From Bufo bufo (lineage: Eukaryota; Chordata; Amphibia; Anura; Bufonidae), in NCBI RefSeq assembly GCF_905171765.1, contig NC_053393.1:70339371-70403370 (forward strand): a stretch of 64,000 nt of DNA, read 5' to 3'. Numbering within the stretch: the stretch's first letter is position 1; every line of letters starts with the position of its first letter. The translations under genes and the position numbers were made by a program. Shown here one piece after another: positions 11,991-21,693 of the stretch. Below the pieces are notes generated by a model. That model had not been told where the DNA came from. It made no database searches and was given only the letters and a program-made list of their open reading frames with translations.

Positions 11991-12402
11991 ATGGCACTAG
12001 GGGGAACTGAAGCACTTGGGCTGATCACACAGGGGGGAACGAAGGGTGTTGGGGACTGATGGCAGGGGGTCTGATGAGTTTTTATAAAGGAAAACAGTCT
12101 ATTAATTAATTTTTTCTTATTAGAATACTCGATTATTCGTAAAAAATAATCAATAGAATACTCGATTACTGAAATAATCTTTTACTGCAGCCCTATTTTA
12201 AATATAAAAAAAGTAAGTCCATTCATCCTTGCTTTTGGGGTGAATTTGCGGTCTGATACAAGCAGTTTTGAAATATGTGTTTATTTCATATCTAAAAGTA
12301 TATAGCGTGTAACAGAACAGGTTCTGTAGACATCTATGTGGGATCAGCTGACGACGGTGTAAAAAGAGTGCGCTTCTTCTTGGCATGAACATTGACCTGT
12401 AA

Positions 12403-13010
12403 GGCCCCTTTCACATGGGCAAGTATTCCGCGCGGATGCGATGCGTAAGTTGAACGCATTGCACCCACACTGAATTATGACCCATTAATTTCTATGGGGC
12501 TGTGCACACGAGCAGTGATTTTCACGCATCACTGTGACCTGTGGTGACGTCACTCCGGTCATCACATGGTCCATCACATGATCCATCACCATGGTAAAAG
12601 ATCATGTGATGGATCATGTGATGACCGGAGTGATGTCACCACAGGTCCTTTTCCTGCAATCAGCAAAGAAGGAGACAGAAGAGAAGCCGGGCTGCGCGAT
12701 CAAGTGGACTAAGGTGAGTTTAATATTTTTTTTTTTAACCCCTCCAGCCCTATTTTACTATGCAGTCTGTATTCAGAATGCTATTATTTTCCCTTATAAC
12801 CATGTTATAAGGGAAAATAATACAATCTACAGAACACCGATCCCAAGCCCGAACTTCTGTGAAGAAGTTCGGGTTTGGGTACCAAACATGCACGATTTTT
12901 CTCACGCGAGTGCAAAACGCATTACAATGTTTTGCACTCGCGCTGAAAAATCGTGCATGTTCCCGCAACGCACCCGCACCTTTTCCCGCAACGCCCGTGT
13001 GAAAGAGGCC
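12403..13010. mobile_element. Harbinger-like foldback MITE
   Basis: Inverted ends GGCCCCTTTCACA and TGTGAAAGAGGCC are flanked by TAA at 12400-12402 and 13011-13013. Three-bp TWA duplications are typical of PIF/Harbinger elements. The centre holds a second strong palindrome around GATCATGTGATGGATCATG. It is non-coding. Confidence 0.7.
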
Positions 13011-13013
13011 TAA

Positions 13014-13333
13014 GGCTGAGTTCACACTTGAGTTATTTGGTCAGTTTTTGCCCTGTAACTGCCCAAATGAGTGAAGTGTGCAGTGATTCTAAGAGCGACG
13101 CCTGTCATCTGCGCGTCAAATTGACTCACAGTATTGTTTCACTAGCACAGCGGGCTCCATATGCATGTTACTGCAAGGCACAGTGTTGAACACCACTATG
13201 CAGGCTCTCAGCAGCCAGGAAATAGCTGTTTTTTAATGCGATTCGTCACTAATAAATTCTGATCGAATTGAATCTTTTTGGGAAATTCGGCGAATCGACC
13301 TAATCAAAGTTTTGCAAAATTCGCTCATCTCTA
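13014..13333. repeat. MITE half and hAT-type end fragment
   Basis: GGCTGAGTTCACACTTGAG at 13014 resembles the left end of the TAA-flanked MITEs but has no right partner. The stretch ending at 13333 with TTCGCTCATCTCTA resembles the right end of a hAT-type element, also without its partner. Both are remnants. Confidence 0.4.
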
Positions 13334-13428
13334 TTTGAAGACATCACGGATCTCATGCGAGCACTACATCCTCTTCACTGTTTAGCTGCACGCCTTCTCC
13401 CTTGTATCGGCGGTGCAATGTAACTTAA

Positions 13429-13904
13429 AGGGGTTGTCCGGGTTCAGAGCTGAACCTGGACATACCTCCATTTTCACCCCGGCAGCCCCCCTGACTTGAG
13501 CATCGGAGCAGTTCATGCTCTGATGCTCTCCTTTGCCCTGCGCAGGGCAAAGGCATTTTTTGGAGATCCGGTGAGGTACCGGGGCTCTCCATGGGGCTGC
13601 CAGGAAGCCCAGTGACGTCCCCGGCACTGATGGGCGGGATTTAGCGCTGCCCTAGCCAGTAAAACTGCTAGGGCAGCGCTAAAGCCCGCCCATCAGAGTC
13701 GGTGACGTCACCGAACACACTGCCGGGCGGAAGTTTCCGCCCGGCAGTGTGTTATTGTAAACAAAAGAGCCCGTGCCCTGCGCGATCTAGCGCAGGGCAA
13801 GGGAGCGCATCGGAGCATGAGATGCTCCGATGCCAACATCAAAGGGGCTGCCTGGGTGAAAATAAGGGTATGTCCGGGTTCAGCTCTGAACCCGGACAAC
13901 CGCT
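13429..13904. mobile_element. T2/Kolobok-like MITE
   Basis: The left end AGGGGTTGTCCGGGTTC is mirrored by GAACCCGGACAACCGCT, with TTAA at 13425-13428 and 13905-13908. A long internal palindrome with GCGCAGGGCAAAGG-type arms makes most of the element self-complementary. There is no coding sequence. Confidence 0.75.
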
Positions 13905-13908
13905 TTAA

Positions 13909-14430
13909 ATGGGAGCGGTTTTAATTACACTGCACTGCTGCTACAAGCTTTACGACATGCAGTTAAACAGTGAAGAGGACGCAGTGCTTGCAGGAGCTCA
14001 GCGACCCCTTCAAACAGCTGATCGGCTAAGTTGTACAGAGCTGTAATACAGCCATGTTCATGAGGGCTTACACGACTATCTATTGCTCAGTCTATAGGGT
14101 ATAAGCAGTTAAAATGACAATTAGAGGGAAATGTGACACAATGTACAGTAAGCTCTTAACTTTTTAGACCTCATGCACACGGCTGTATTACTGCACAGTA
14201 CCATAATACAGACCCCAAAGAAGTCTTTAGGCACAGCATGTACCTCCATATGGCTCTGACTTCTTATGGAAATTGTGGCATGTCCCATCAAATACTGTAT
14301 TTTGGCAGTATTATTGCTTCCAGGTAAAATACTTTAATAATAATTCAGCACACAGAGGACCTACAAATCCATAGTGCAGTACAGTAGGTGTTCTAAAACT
14401 ACCACTAAACAGCTCTATGTTCGCAGACCC
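13909..14430. other. anonymous DNA
   Basis: Nothing recognisable: no coding frame, clear repeat end or RNA gene. Confidence 0.5.
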
Positions 14431-14433
14431 TAA

Positions 14434-14843
14434 GGCCTCCTGCACACGAACGCGTGCGCCCCGTAGCCGTGCTGTGGCCCGTGCCGTGGCAAAATGCTGG
14501 CCGCAATGCACGAACACCAACCGTGGGGCAGCTGCAGAGGATCGCGAACCCATTCACTTTAATAGGTACGCGATCTGGCCATTCCGCAAAAAGATAGGAC
14601 ATGTTCTATCTTTTTGCGGAAGGAAGTACGGGATGAAACCCCATGGAAGCACTCCGTAGTGCTTTCGTAGTGTTCCAATCCATGCTTCCGTTCCGCACCA
14701 TTCCGCGTCTTGAGGACCCATGCAAGTGAACGGGTCCGCATCCGTGATGCGGAATGCACACGGAACAGTGCCCGTGTATTGCGGATCCGCAAATGCGGTC
14801 CGCAATACGGCAACGGGCAGCACACGTTCGTGTGCAGGAGGCC
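14434..14843. mobile_element. Harbinger-like foldback MITE
   Basis: Ends GGCCTCCTGCACACGAACG and CGTTCGTGTGCAGGAGGCC are perfect inverted repeats flanked by TAA (14431-14433 and 14844-14846). It contains the ATAGGACATGTTCTAT core seen in several other MITEs of this window and GCGGATCCGCA-type palindromes. Confidence 0.8.
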
Positions 14844-15034
14844 TAACACTGTATAATCCTGCTTTTGTTTCATTTGTGCCAGCCTGAAATCTATATATGC
14901 AGTCGAGGACACAGTCTGTAGGTCTGTGGCTGCTAATAGGGGGCACAAAGAGTTGTAGTTTCCTACAGTTTTCCTTCTTCAATATGTAATTGCTCCTGAT
15001 TAAGAAAACATAATAAGTATATGATACAAGGATA

Positions 15035-16554
15035 CAGTGGTGCTTGAAAGTTTGTGACCACTTAAATTTTTTTTAGATTTCTGCATAAATTTGACCTAAA
15101 ACTACATCAGATTTTCACACAAGTCCTAAGAGTAGATAAAGGTAACCACATCAAACAAATGTGTGATAAGTATTAGGCTTGGTCATTTATTTATTGAGGA
15201 AAATGATCCAATATGACGTCTGTGAGTGGCAAAAGTATGTGAACCTTTACGATTACCAAATGATTTGAAGGTGTGAGGTGTTTTCAATCAATGGAATGAC
15301 AATCAGATGTGAGCAGGCAAACTGTTTTATTTAAAGAACAATGATCTTTGCAACACGTTTATGGAAGTGTATCATGGCACGACAAAGGAGATTTCTGAGG
15401 ACCTCAGAAGAAGAGCTTTTGATGCTCATCAGTCTGGAAAAGGTTACAAAGGTTTGGACTCCACAAATCCATAGTCAGTGTACAAGTGGAGAAAATTCAA
15501 CATCATTATTACTCTCCCGAGGAGTGGTCGACCAACAAAGATCATACCAAGAGCAAGGCGTGTAATAGTCTCAGAGGTCACAAAGGAACACAAGGTAACC
15601 TCTAAGCAACTAAAGGCCTTTCTCACATTTGCTAATATTAATGTTTATGAGTCCACCATTAGAAAGACATTGAACAACAATAGTGTGTATGGCAGGATTG
15701 TAAGCAGAAAGCCGATGCTCTCCAAAAAGAACATTGCTGCCCGTCTGCAGTTTTAAAAGATCACCTGGACAAGTCATAAGGCTATAGGAACAATGTTTTG
15801 TGGAAAGGAGCTGTATTATGTGTGGGGAAAGGAAAAAACGGCATACTAGATTAAAAATTATTTCCCATCTGTAAAACACGGTGGTGGTGGTGGTGGTGGT
15901 GGTAGTATCATGGTTTGGGCCTGCTGCATCTGGGCCAGGACAGATTGTCATCATTGATGAAACAATGAATTCTGATTTATACCAGCAAATTCTAAAGGAA
16001 AATGTCAGGACATCTGAGCTGAATCTCAAGAGAACGTGGGTAATGCAGCAAGACAACGACACTAATCACACAAGGTACTCTATCAAAGAACGATTAAAGA
16101 AGAATAAAGTTAAAGTTCTGGAATGGCCAAGTCAAAGTCCTGACCTTAATCCAATAGAAATGTGGTTGAAAGACCTGAAGCGAGCAGTTCATGGGAGGAA
16201 ACCACCAAAATAGCAGAGGTGAAGCTGTTTATTATGGAGGAATGGGATAAAATCCCTCCAACCTGATTTGCAGGACCCATCAACAATTACTGGAAACGTT
16301 TAGCTGCAGTTATTGCTGCACAAGGGGGTCACACCAGATACTGAAGGCAAAGGTTCACATACTTTTACCACTCGCAGACATGTGATATTAGATCATTTTC
16401 CTCAATTAATAAATGACCAAATCTAATATATTTGACTCATTAGTTTGATTTGGTTATCTTTATCTACTTTTAGACAAATCTGATGTAGTTTTAGGCCAAA
16501 TGTATGCAGAAATATATAAATTCTGAAGGGTTTACAAACTTTTAAGTACCACTG
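15035..16554 (+). mobile_element. Tc1-type transposon, degraded
   Basis: Terminal inverted repeats start CAGTGGTGCTTGAAAGTTTG and end CTTTTAAGTACCACTG, flanked by TA dinucleotides at 15033-15034 and 16555-16556, as for Tc1/mariner elements. Length (1520 bp) is normal for an intact Tc1 element, so the body is complete although the gene is dead. The internal GTGGCAAAAGTATGTGAACC blocks at both sides are the long subterminal repeats of this family. Confidence 0.92.
15384..16213 (+). pseudogene. Tc1 transposase, inactivated
   Basis: Tc1 transposase binds the terminal repeats through a paired-type helix-turn-helix region and cuts with a DDE/D catalytic domain. The reading starts with SEDLRRRAFDAHQSGKGYK near 15390, continues through PRSGRPTK near 15513-15540 (the linker seen in the family), EVTKEHKVTSKQLKAFL and KTLNNNS. 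It reaches QQDNDTNHT near 16050, with a catalytic D, and SPDLNPIEMWLKDLK near 16135, with the last acidic residue. A stop falls between the two DNA-binding halves, another follows AARLQF at about 15755, and a (GGT)n expansion near 15880-15905 has replaced part of the catalytic domain. No functional protein is possible. Confidence 0.9.
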
Positions 16555-16556
16555 TA

Positions 16557-17490
16557 TAGTATATGACAATGCATATATTAGGGTACTTTCAAACTAGCGT
16601 TTTTCTTTTCCAGTATTGAGTTCCGTCCTAGGGGCTCAATACCGGAAAAAAACTGATCAGTTTTATCCTAATTAGATTAGTAGAACTACAGGTAACAGCA
16701 CTCTGCTAGTCAATTGCACAAAGATATAAGCAAACACTGAAAAAATAACTGCTTGGTGGCCATACGTACTGCAAATGCAGCTAGAAGCTCTTTGCGCATA
16801 TAATTGATCAAAAATATGTCGAGCCCATCTACCAGACGACAGGGTGGCTTCTAATCAGATGGGTCCTACTCTAACATGCCTCTCCTGGGCTTACAGCCTA
16901 CAATCTGGGCAAAGTAGCACCCAGCTGTATCCTACACATGCCTCTCCCAGGCTGTGAGCCTGCAGTATGGGCAAAGTAGAATACAGCTGTACAATCTATC
17001 TAATTAAAAGCACATGGTAAATGGGCGGTGGTGCACGGTTCAAACTCACCACCAGGGGGCCCCCCCCCCCCCCCGCCCCCAGTGGCAGTGACAATGACAA
17101 TAAGGAAGAAAAACAAACGAACCAGCACCTCCATAATAAGTAAATATGAGAACGCAGGTGCACACTACCTTGGCTGAAACACAATTAGATTAGTAGAACT
17201 ACAGGTAACAGCACACTGCTAGTCAATTGCAATTGCACCACCGCCCATTTACCATGTGCTTTTATAGGGCAGAAGCTCTGCCCTATTTTGCCTATTTCTC
17301 AACAGAAAGGGAGTAAGACAAGTTGTCTCAGGAGGAACTACAGTAACACTAGGGGGCTGTCCACATTTTGAAAATGAGTTTTTTTTTACATTTTTTTTAA
17401 CCAGTGTGTTCGATACAAAGTAGGATTTTCAGCTTGAGGATTTTGGTGCGGATCATTGCCAAAAAAACTCACAAGAACGTATGGACTTAC
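16557..17490. repeat. repeat remnants with direct and inverted copies
   Basis: A half MITE starts TTAGGGTACTTTCAAACTAG at about 16579 and resembles the half at 60052. The 48-bp block around AGATTAGTAGAACTACAGG occurs twice as a direct repeat (about 16671-16718 and 17186-17233). AAAGCACATGGTAAATGGGC near 17008 is inverted at about 17240-17263. A long C run lies near 17060. No gene is supported. Confidence 0.5.
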
Positions 17491-17817
17491 ATTTTTTTTT
17501 TAAACTGTAGATTTTTATTAGTACAAATGTACATATTTTCTATAATACAGAAAAAAGAACAACGAATGTTACATCAATGCACGTGTAGACTGAGGGCCAC
17601 TGAGATGGGGAAGAGTATAAGTAGTGTATGTAGCAGTCCAAATCCCCTACTTATTATCAATGGTCCAATATAAGCACCTAGGACAAAAGACAAGACAACC
17701 GACAAAACGCAGGGGGGGGGGGGAGCTCTAGGAGTATGTCGGGTGAGAGTCCCAGAGTAGCCAGGTCGCTTGGAATTGCTCCACTGCATTGTTGAGGGAT
17801 GCCGTGAGATACTCTTA
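17491..17817 (-). mobile_element. L1-type LINE 3' end fragment
   Basis: On the minus strand a short ORF2 tail (EQFQATWLLWDSH) is followed by a stop, a G-rich 3' UTR, AATAAA-like sequence and a poly-A tail (poly-T at 17491 on the plus strand). The tail motif resembles the FNVMWGPWFSW and FDKIWGIWVQAE ends of copies C and D. It is heavily 5'-truncated, and target duplications are not clear. Confidence 0.55.
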
Positions 17818-18512
17818 GATCCGTTTTTTTATTCTTCCAATTTATTTCAATGAGAGATTCAGCACGGATTCTGCCCCAAGATAGGGCATGCCGTTTATTT
17901 TTTACCACGTGGAAAAAAAGTGCTGTCTGCCTTTAAAATGTATGGGAGACTGTTTTGAGAAATGCTCCAAAATCAGCACCAAAAAACTCTGTGTGAACTG
18001 GCCCTAGGAGTGTTTTTTTATTAAAAGTTTTAAACTTTTTTTTTTTTTGCAACAAATACAAAACCTAAACAACTCCCTTCCACCCTCAGCACACACACAT
18101 AACTTACAAGTATTTTGAAACTGCACTAATTCTGTAAGCGTCCAAAAAGTCCATCGAGCCACCGAGTCCGAGTTTCAGTCCCAGCCCCCCCCCACCTCAC
18201 AACACAGCCGCCCAGGACACTAGTTGTGGGTATCCATTTTTCCTCTATGCACTCTGATCATTGGCTTCTTATAGCTTCTTTTTAAAAGGGGTTGCCTCAC
18301 AAAGATATGCCCTACTGAGGACCACCCCCTAGGAGCTAGAATGAACAGCCACTGTACACAAGTGGCTGCAGTTATGGCGGACTAGTAACTGTATGTGTTC
18401 ACATGTATACAGTTTTTTTTCCGTGATACAAACCTGCAGCATTTTTACCCTTATTTTCCATAAAAAAATTTTTTTAAAATACATGATTCATCTGCAAAGT
18501 GGGAACACAGCC
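17818..18512. other. anonymous DNA
   Basis: No gene is seen. A half T2-like end (TTAAAAGGGGTTGCC) lies near 18282; otherwise only A/T homopolymers. Confidence 0.4.
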
Positions 18513-18515
18513 TTA

Positions 18516-18811
18516 GGGCTCATGCACACGACCGTAGGTATTTTGCGGTACGCTAAAACCTGGATCCGCAGAAAAAAAAGATGACATCCGTGTGATGGCC
18601 ATGTTGTGGATCCATTGTAACAATGCCTGCAAAACAGACAAGAATAGGACATGTTCTATTTTTTGTGGAATGGACATATGGACACGGAATGCACACGGAT
18701 TCATTTCCATTTTTTTTCAAGCCCCCTTGAAATCAATGGTTAGCATTAGGACCTGTAAAAAAAAAAAAAGGAACGGAAATGGAAGAAAAATACTTTTGTG
18801 TGCATGAGCCC
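18516..18811. mobile_element. Harbinger-like foldback MITE
   Basis: GGGCTCATGCACAC at the left and GTGTGCATGAGCCC at the right are flanked by TTA (18513-18515 and 18812-18814). It contains the AATAGGACATGTTCTATT core. It is non-coding. Confidence 0.8.
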
Positions 18812-19040
18812 TTAGTGCCACGCATACTGTGCAAAAGCGTATCACTGTGCTATCATAGCCAAGCTCCAGAGCAGTAAGTACATACACACACACCATAGTA
18901 CAATTAGCAATATACTCCACGAACAAATCAATACTGATTTCTCGTCTTCATGCCCTCCCCCACCCCGCTGCATTCCCTAGGCCGAGGTGGTTCACGTTGC
19001 TTGGCAACCGCCTGACTTTCCTTCATTTTCCTACTTGTAG

Positions 19041-19282
19041 CTGAAGTGGTCCCTGGATCCAATACACTGGAGCAACCCTCATTACACGACTGCAATAAAT
19101 CTCTCCCACTCAGGAAAGTGGAAGATAAGACTGGGCAGGAAGCCATTCAGGCAGAGCGAAAGCGATTAAAGGGGTTTCCCTTCTTAGGACAGCTCTCGGA
19201 ACTTCAGCTATGGGAAGAACGGGGCTCACCACTTTCTTCATACTCTTCAATGAATTATGCCATGATTGATACAAAAAAATAA
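19041..19282 (+). CDS. possible terminal exon of a host gene
   Basis: This is the only open frame in the window with no repeat or transposon explanation that looks protein-like. A pyrimidine-rich tract ending CTACTTGTAG at 19040 would serve as a splice acceptor, and the frame then stays open for 79 codons to TAA at 19280-19282. The frame is closed by a stop just before the pyrimidine tract, as expected for an intron. The predicted peptide is mixed in composition, with a charged helix-like part (AIQAERKRLKG) and a short leucine-rich part (LGQLSELQLWEE). An AATAAA overlaps the stop. No upstream exon or known domain was recognised. A chance open frame is a real alternative. Confidence 0.25.
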
Positions 19283-19981
19283 AATTATACATATGGACAA
19301 TCTCTTCCTAACAAAGCTAGAACCAGCCCTGTACCTCACATGGATCCAGAGATCTCCCCATTCATTGCTCCAGTTGCTCGGCTAGATTTATTAAAAACTG
19401 GCAGCTCAGTAGGTGGCATCCTTTCTGCTGTAGTTCAGTTCCTCTAACTGCCACAGCTTCCAACAGAAGATCTGGCTGGTGACAGTTGAAGATTTAAACT
19501 GAGCGTGTGCGACCACCAAAGTGAGGTGGACAAGAAATAAAAATAAAAAAGGATATGTATAAAGGCGCTATACAGATACATTTTGTTGAATAGCTCAGTG
19601 GCTGTACTAAATTTTTAATTGAACAAAATAAACTATACAGCCAAGGTACATATACCATTCTCAAATGTACCCCTATGTATGCAATAGAGTACCTATGTAA
19701 GGCATGCAATAACTGGTAAGGCTCCAAATATCAAAAATATGAAAAATCATAGATTAATTGACATGTAGTTAAAAAAAATTACATAAAACAAGGATGAGGA
19801 GCAGAAAAAGGCATCATCACTGGCGGTATAAAAAAGGATCAACAGAAGGTGGCGCCATACAAGTTCATTTTGTTGAATAGCTCAGTGGCTATACTAATTT
19901 TTAATTACATGCAATTACAAAAGAATTTAGATTAAGGTGCTGGTTTTAAAAATGTAAAATATAATTTTTGTTGCAACTCCT
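19283..19981. repeat. anonymous DNA with a direct repeat
   Basis: TTGTTGAATAGCTCAGTGGC occurs at about 19583 and again at about 19867, each followed by a similar ACTAATTTTTAATT block, giving two direct copies of about 43 bp some 290 bp apart. No gene is seen. Confidence 0.45.
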
Positions 19982-19985
19982 TTAA

Positions 19986-20721
19986 AGGGTTTCTGTCACC
20001 CCACAAAACTCCTTTTTTTTTTTTTGGATAGTTAGATTCCTCATAGTGCGATATAGGAGAATATAATAGTCTTACTTACTTTCATGCGGCCGATTCTTTA
20101 GAAAACGAAGTTTTATAATATGTAAATGAGGGCTCTACCAGCAAGTAGGGCGTCTACTTGCTGGTAGCCGCAGCAGAAAACCGCCCCCTCGCCGTGTTGA
20201 TTGACAGGGCCAGCCGGGATCTCCTCCTCCGGCCGGCCCTGTCGGCATTTCAAAAATCGCGGGCCTCTGTTCATTCGGCGCAGGCGCTCTGAGATGAGGA
20301 GGCTCGTCTCCTCAGAACTCCCTCAGTGCGCCTGCGCCGATGACATCACTGAAAGAGAAGACGTCATCGGCGCAGGCGCACTGAGGGAGTGCTGAGGAGA
20401 CGAGCCTCCTCATCTCAGAGCGCCTGCGCCGAATGACCAGAGGCGCGCGATTTTTGAAATACTGACAGGGCCGGCCGGAGGAGGAGATCACGGCTGGCCC
20501 TGTCAATCTGCACGGCGAGGGGGCGGTTTTCTGCTGCGGCTACCAGCAAGTAGACGCCCTACTTGCTGGTAGAGCCCTGATTTACATATTATAAAACTTT
20601 GTTTTCTAAAGAATCGGCCGCATGAAAGTAAGTAAGACTATTATATTCTCCTATATCGCGCTATAAGGAATATAACTATCCAAAAAAAAAAAAAAGAGTT
20701 TTGTGGGGTGACAGAAACCCT
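19986..20721. mobile_element. T2/Kolobok-like MITE, 736-bp near-perfect palindrome
   Basis: Ends AGGGTTTCTGTCACCCC and GGGGTGACAGAAACCCT are flanked by TTAA at 19982-19985 and 20722-20725. The two halves are reverse complements almost to the centre near 20350, including GGCGCAGGCGC blocks and a GCAAGTAG...CTACTTGC palindrome in each arm. It is non-coding. Confidence 0.85.
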
Positions 20722-20800
20722 TTAATGTGCCATGCACTACATTGATGTCAATGGGAGTTACAAAAGGTGGCAAGCATGCAGTGTACGGGGTGGCAATACA

Positions 20801-21082
20801 CCTTAAAGGGCTTCTGTCACCCCCCAAAACTCATTTTTCATTTTTGGGCATATTAAAATCCTTTATTGTACGACTTTTCCCTATATAGGGCTCTTACCTT
20901 GTTCTGTGGCTTCGTTTCATTAAAAATCGAAAAAATAGAACATGTCCTATTCTTGTCCGTTTTAGGCATTGTTACAATGGATCCGCAAAAAAAAGGATGG
21001 CATACGGATTTCATCCATTTTTTTTGCGGATCCGCAATTTGCGGACCGCAAAACACATATGGTCGTGTGCATGTAGCCTTAA
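20801..21082. repeat. two joined MITE halves
   Basis: A half T2-like element (TTAAAGGGCTTCTGTCACCC at about 20802) runs directly into half of a Harbinger-like MITE. The latter begins with the AATAGAACATGTCCTATT core at about 20932 and ends GTGTGCATGTAGCCTTA. Each lacks its partner end, so a deletion or recombination joined them. Confidence 0.5.
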
Positions 21083-21414
21083 AAAGAGGAGAATTAAAAA
21101 AATGAATCCCCTAGAATGCACCGAAAACTAGTGTGTACAGAAAGGCCTTATTGAAGAAAAAAAAAAAAGAAGATATTTACATGGTAACTTACGCATACAA
21201 TAAAAAAAATTATCCTAATTCTGGGAAATGCAAATGCTTAGATTTCTAGCATTAATCTGTTTTCCCTTAGTCCTAACGGCAGCACAACGAAAGAGCATTT
21301 CTGTTCCTGTGAACTAGTAGAACAGATGGAACTTGTATTTATTATAAAGAGTAAAAAATAAAGAATTATTGAGGGACACTTGTGTTGCTGTAAGGATAAA
21401 GGAAAACAGATTCA

Positions 21415-21693
21415 TGGTCCATTCACCCGTCCGTAGTGCATTGTGGATCCGCAATACACCCAGCCGGCACCCCCATAGAAATGCCTATTCTTGTCCGCAA
21501 TTGCGGACAAGAATAGGACATGTTCTATTTTTTTCCGGAGCATTGGCGGCGCGCTCCCGAAATACGTATGCTGACAGCATACTGTGTGCTCTCCGCATCC
21601 ATTCAGTCCCCATAGAGAATGAATGGGTCCGCACCCGTTCCGCACAATTGCAGAACAGATGCGGACCACAATTGCGGACGTGTGAATGAAGCT
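21415..21693. mobile_element. Harbinger-like MITE, degenerate
   Basis: GGTCCATTCACCCGTCC and GACGTGTGAATGAAGC form imperfect inverted ends. The centre contains ATTGCGGACAAGAATAGGAC and GTTCTATT, shared with other MITEs here. The flanking duplication is unclear. Confidence 0.55.

Larger units (their letters stand above)
9738..12195. mobile_element. non-autonomous hAT element with internal minisatellites
   Basis: The element starts TAGGGCTGAACCGATTACTC and ends CTGCAGCCCTA, flanked by identical 8-bp duplications TTTTAAAT at 9730-9737 and 12196-12203. TAGGG...CCCTA ends with 8-bp duplications define hAT transposons. No transposase is present. The interior is dominated by a 22-bp minisatellite (about 10145-10254 and 11284-11716) and a 25-bp minisatellite (11717-11990). 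A 1029-bp solo LTR has inserted into the first array. The long open frames on both strands here come from the tandem repeats. Confidence 0.85.

Noticed and set aside
11142..12028. Proline/serine-rich open frames on both strands
   Set aside because: They arise from the 22- and 25-bp minisatellites inside a hAT element.
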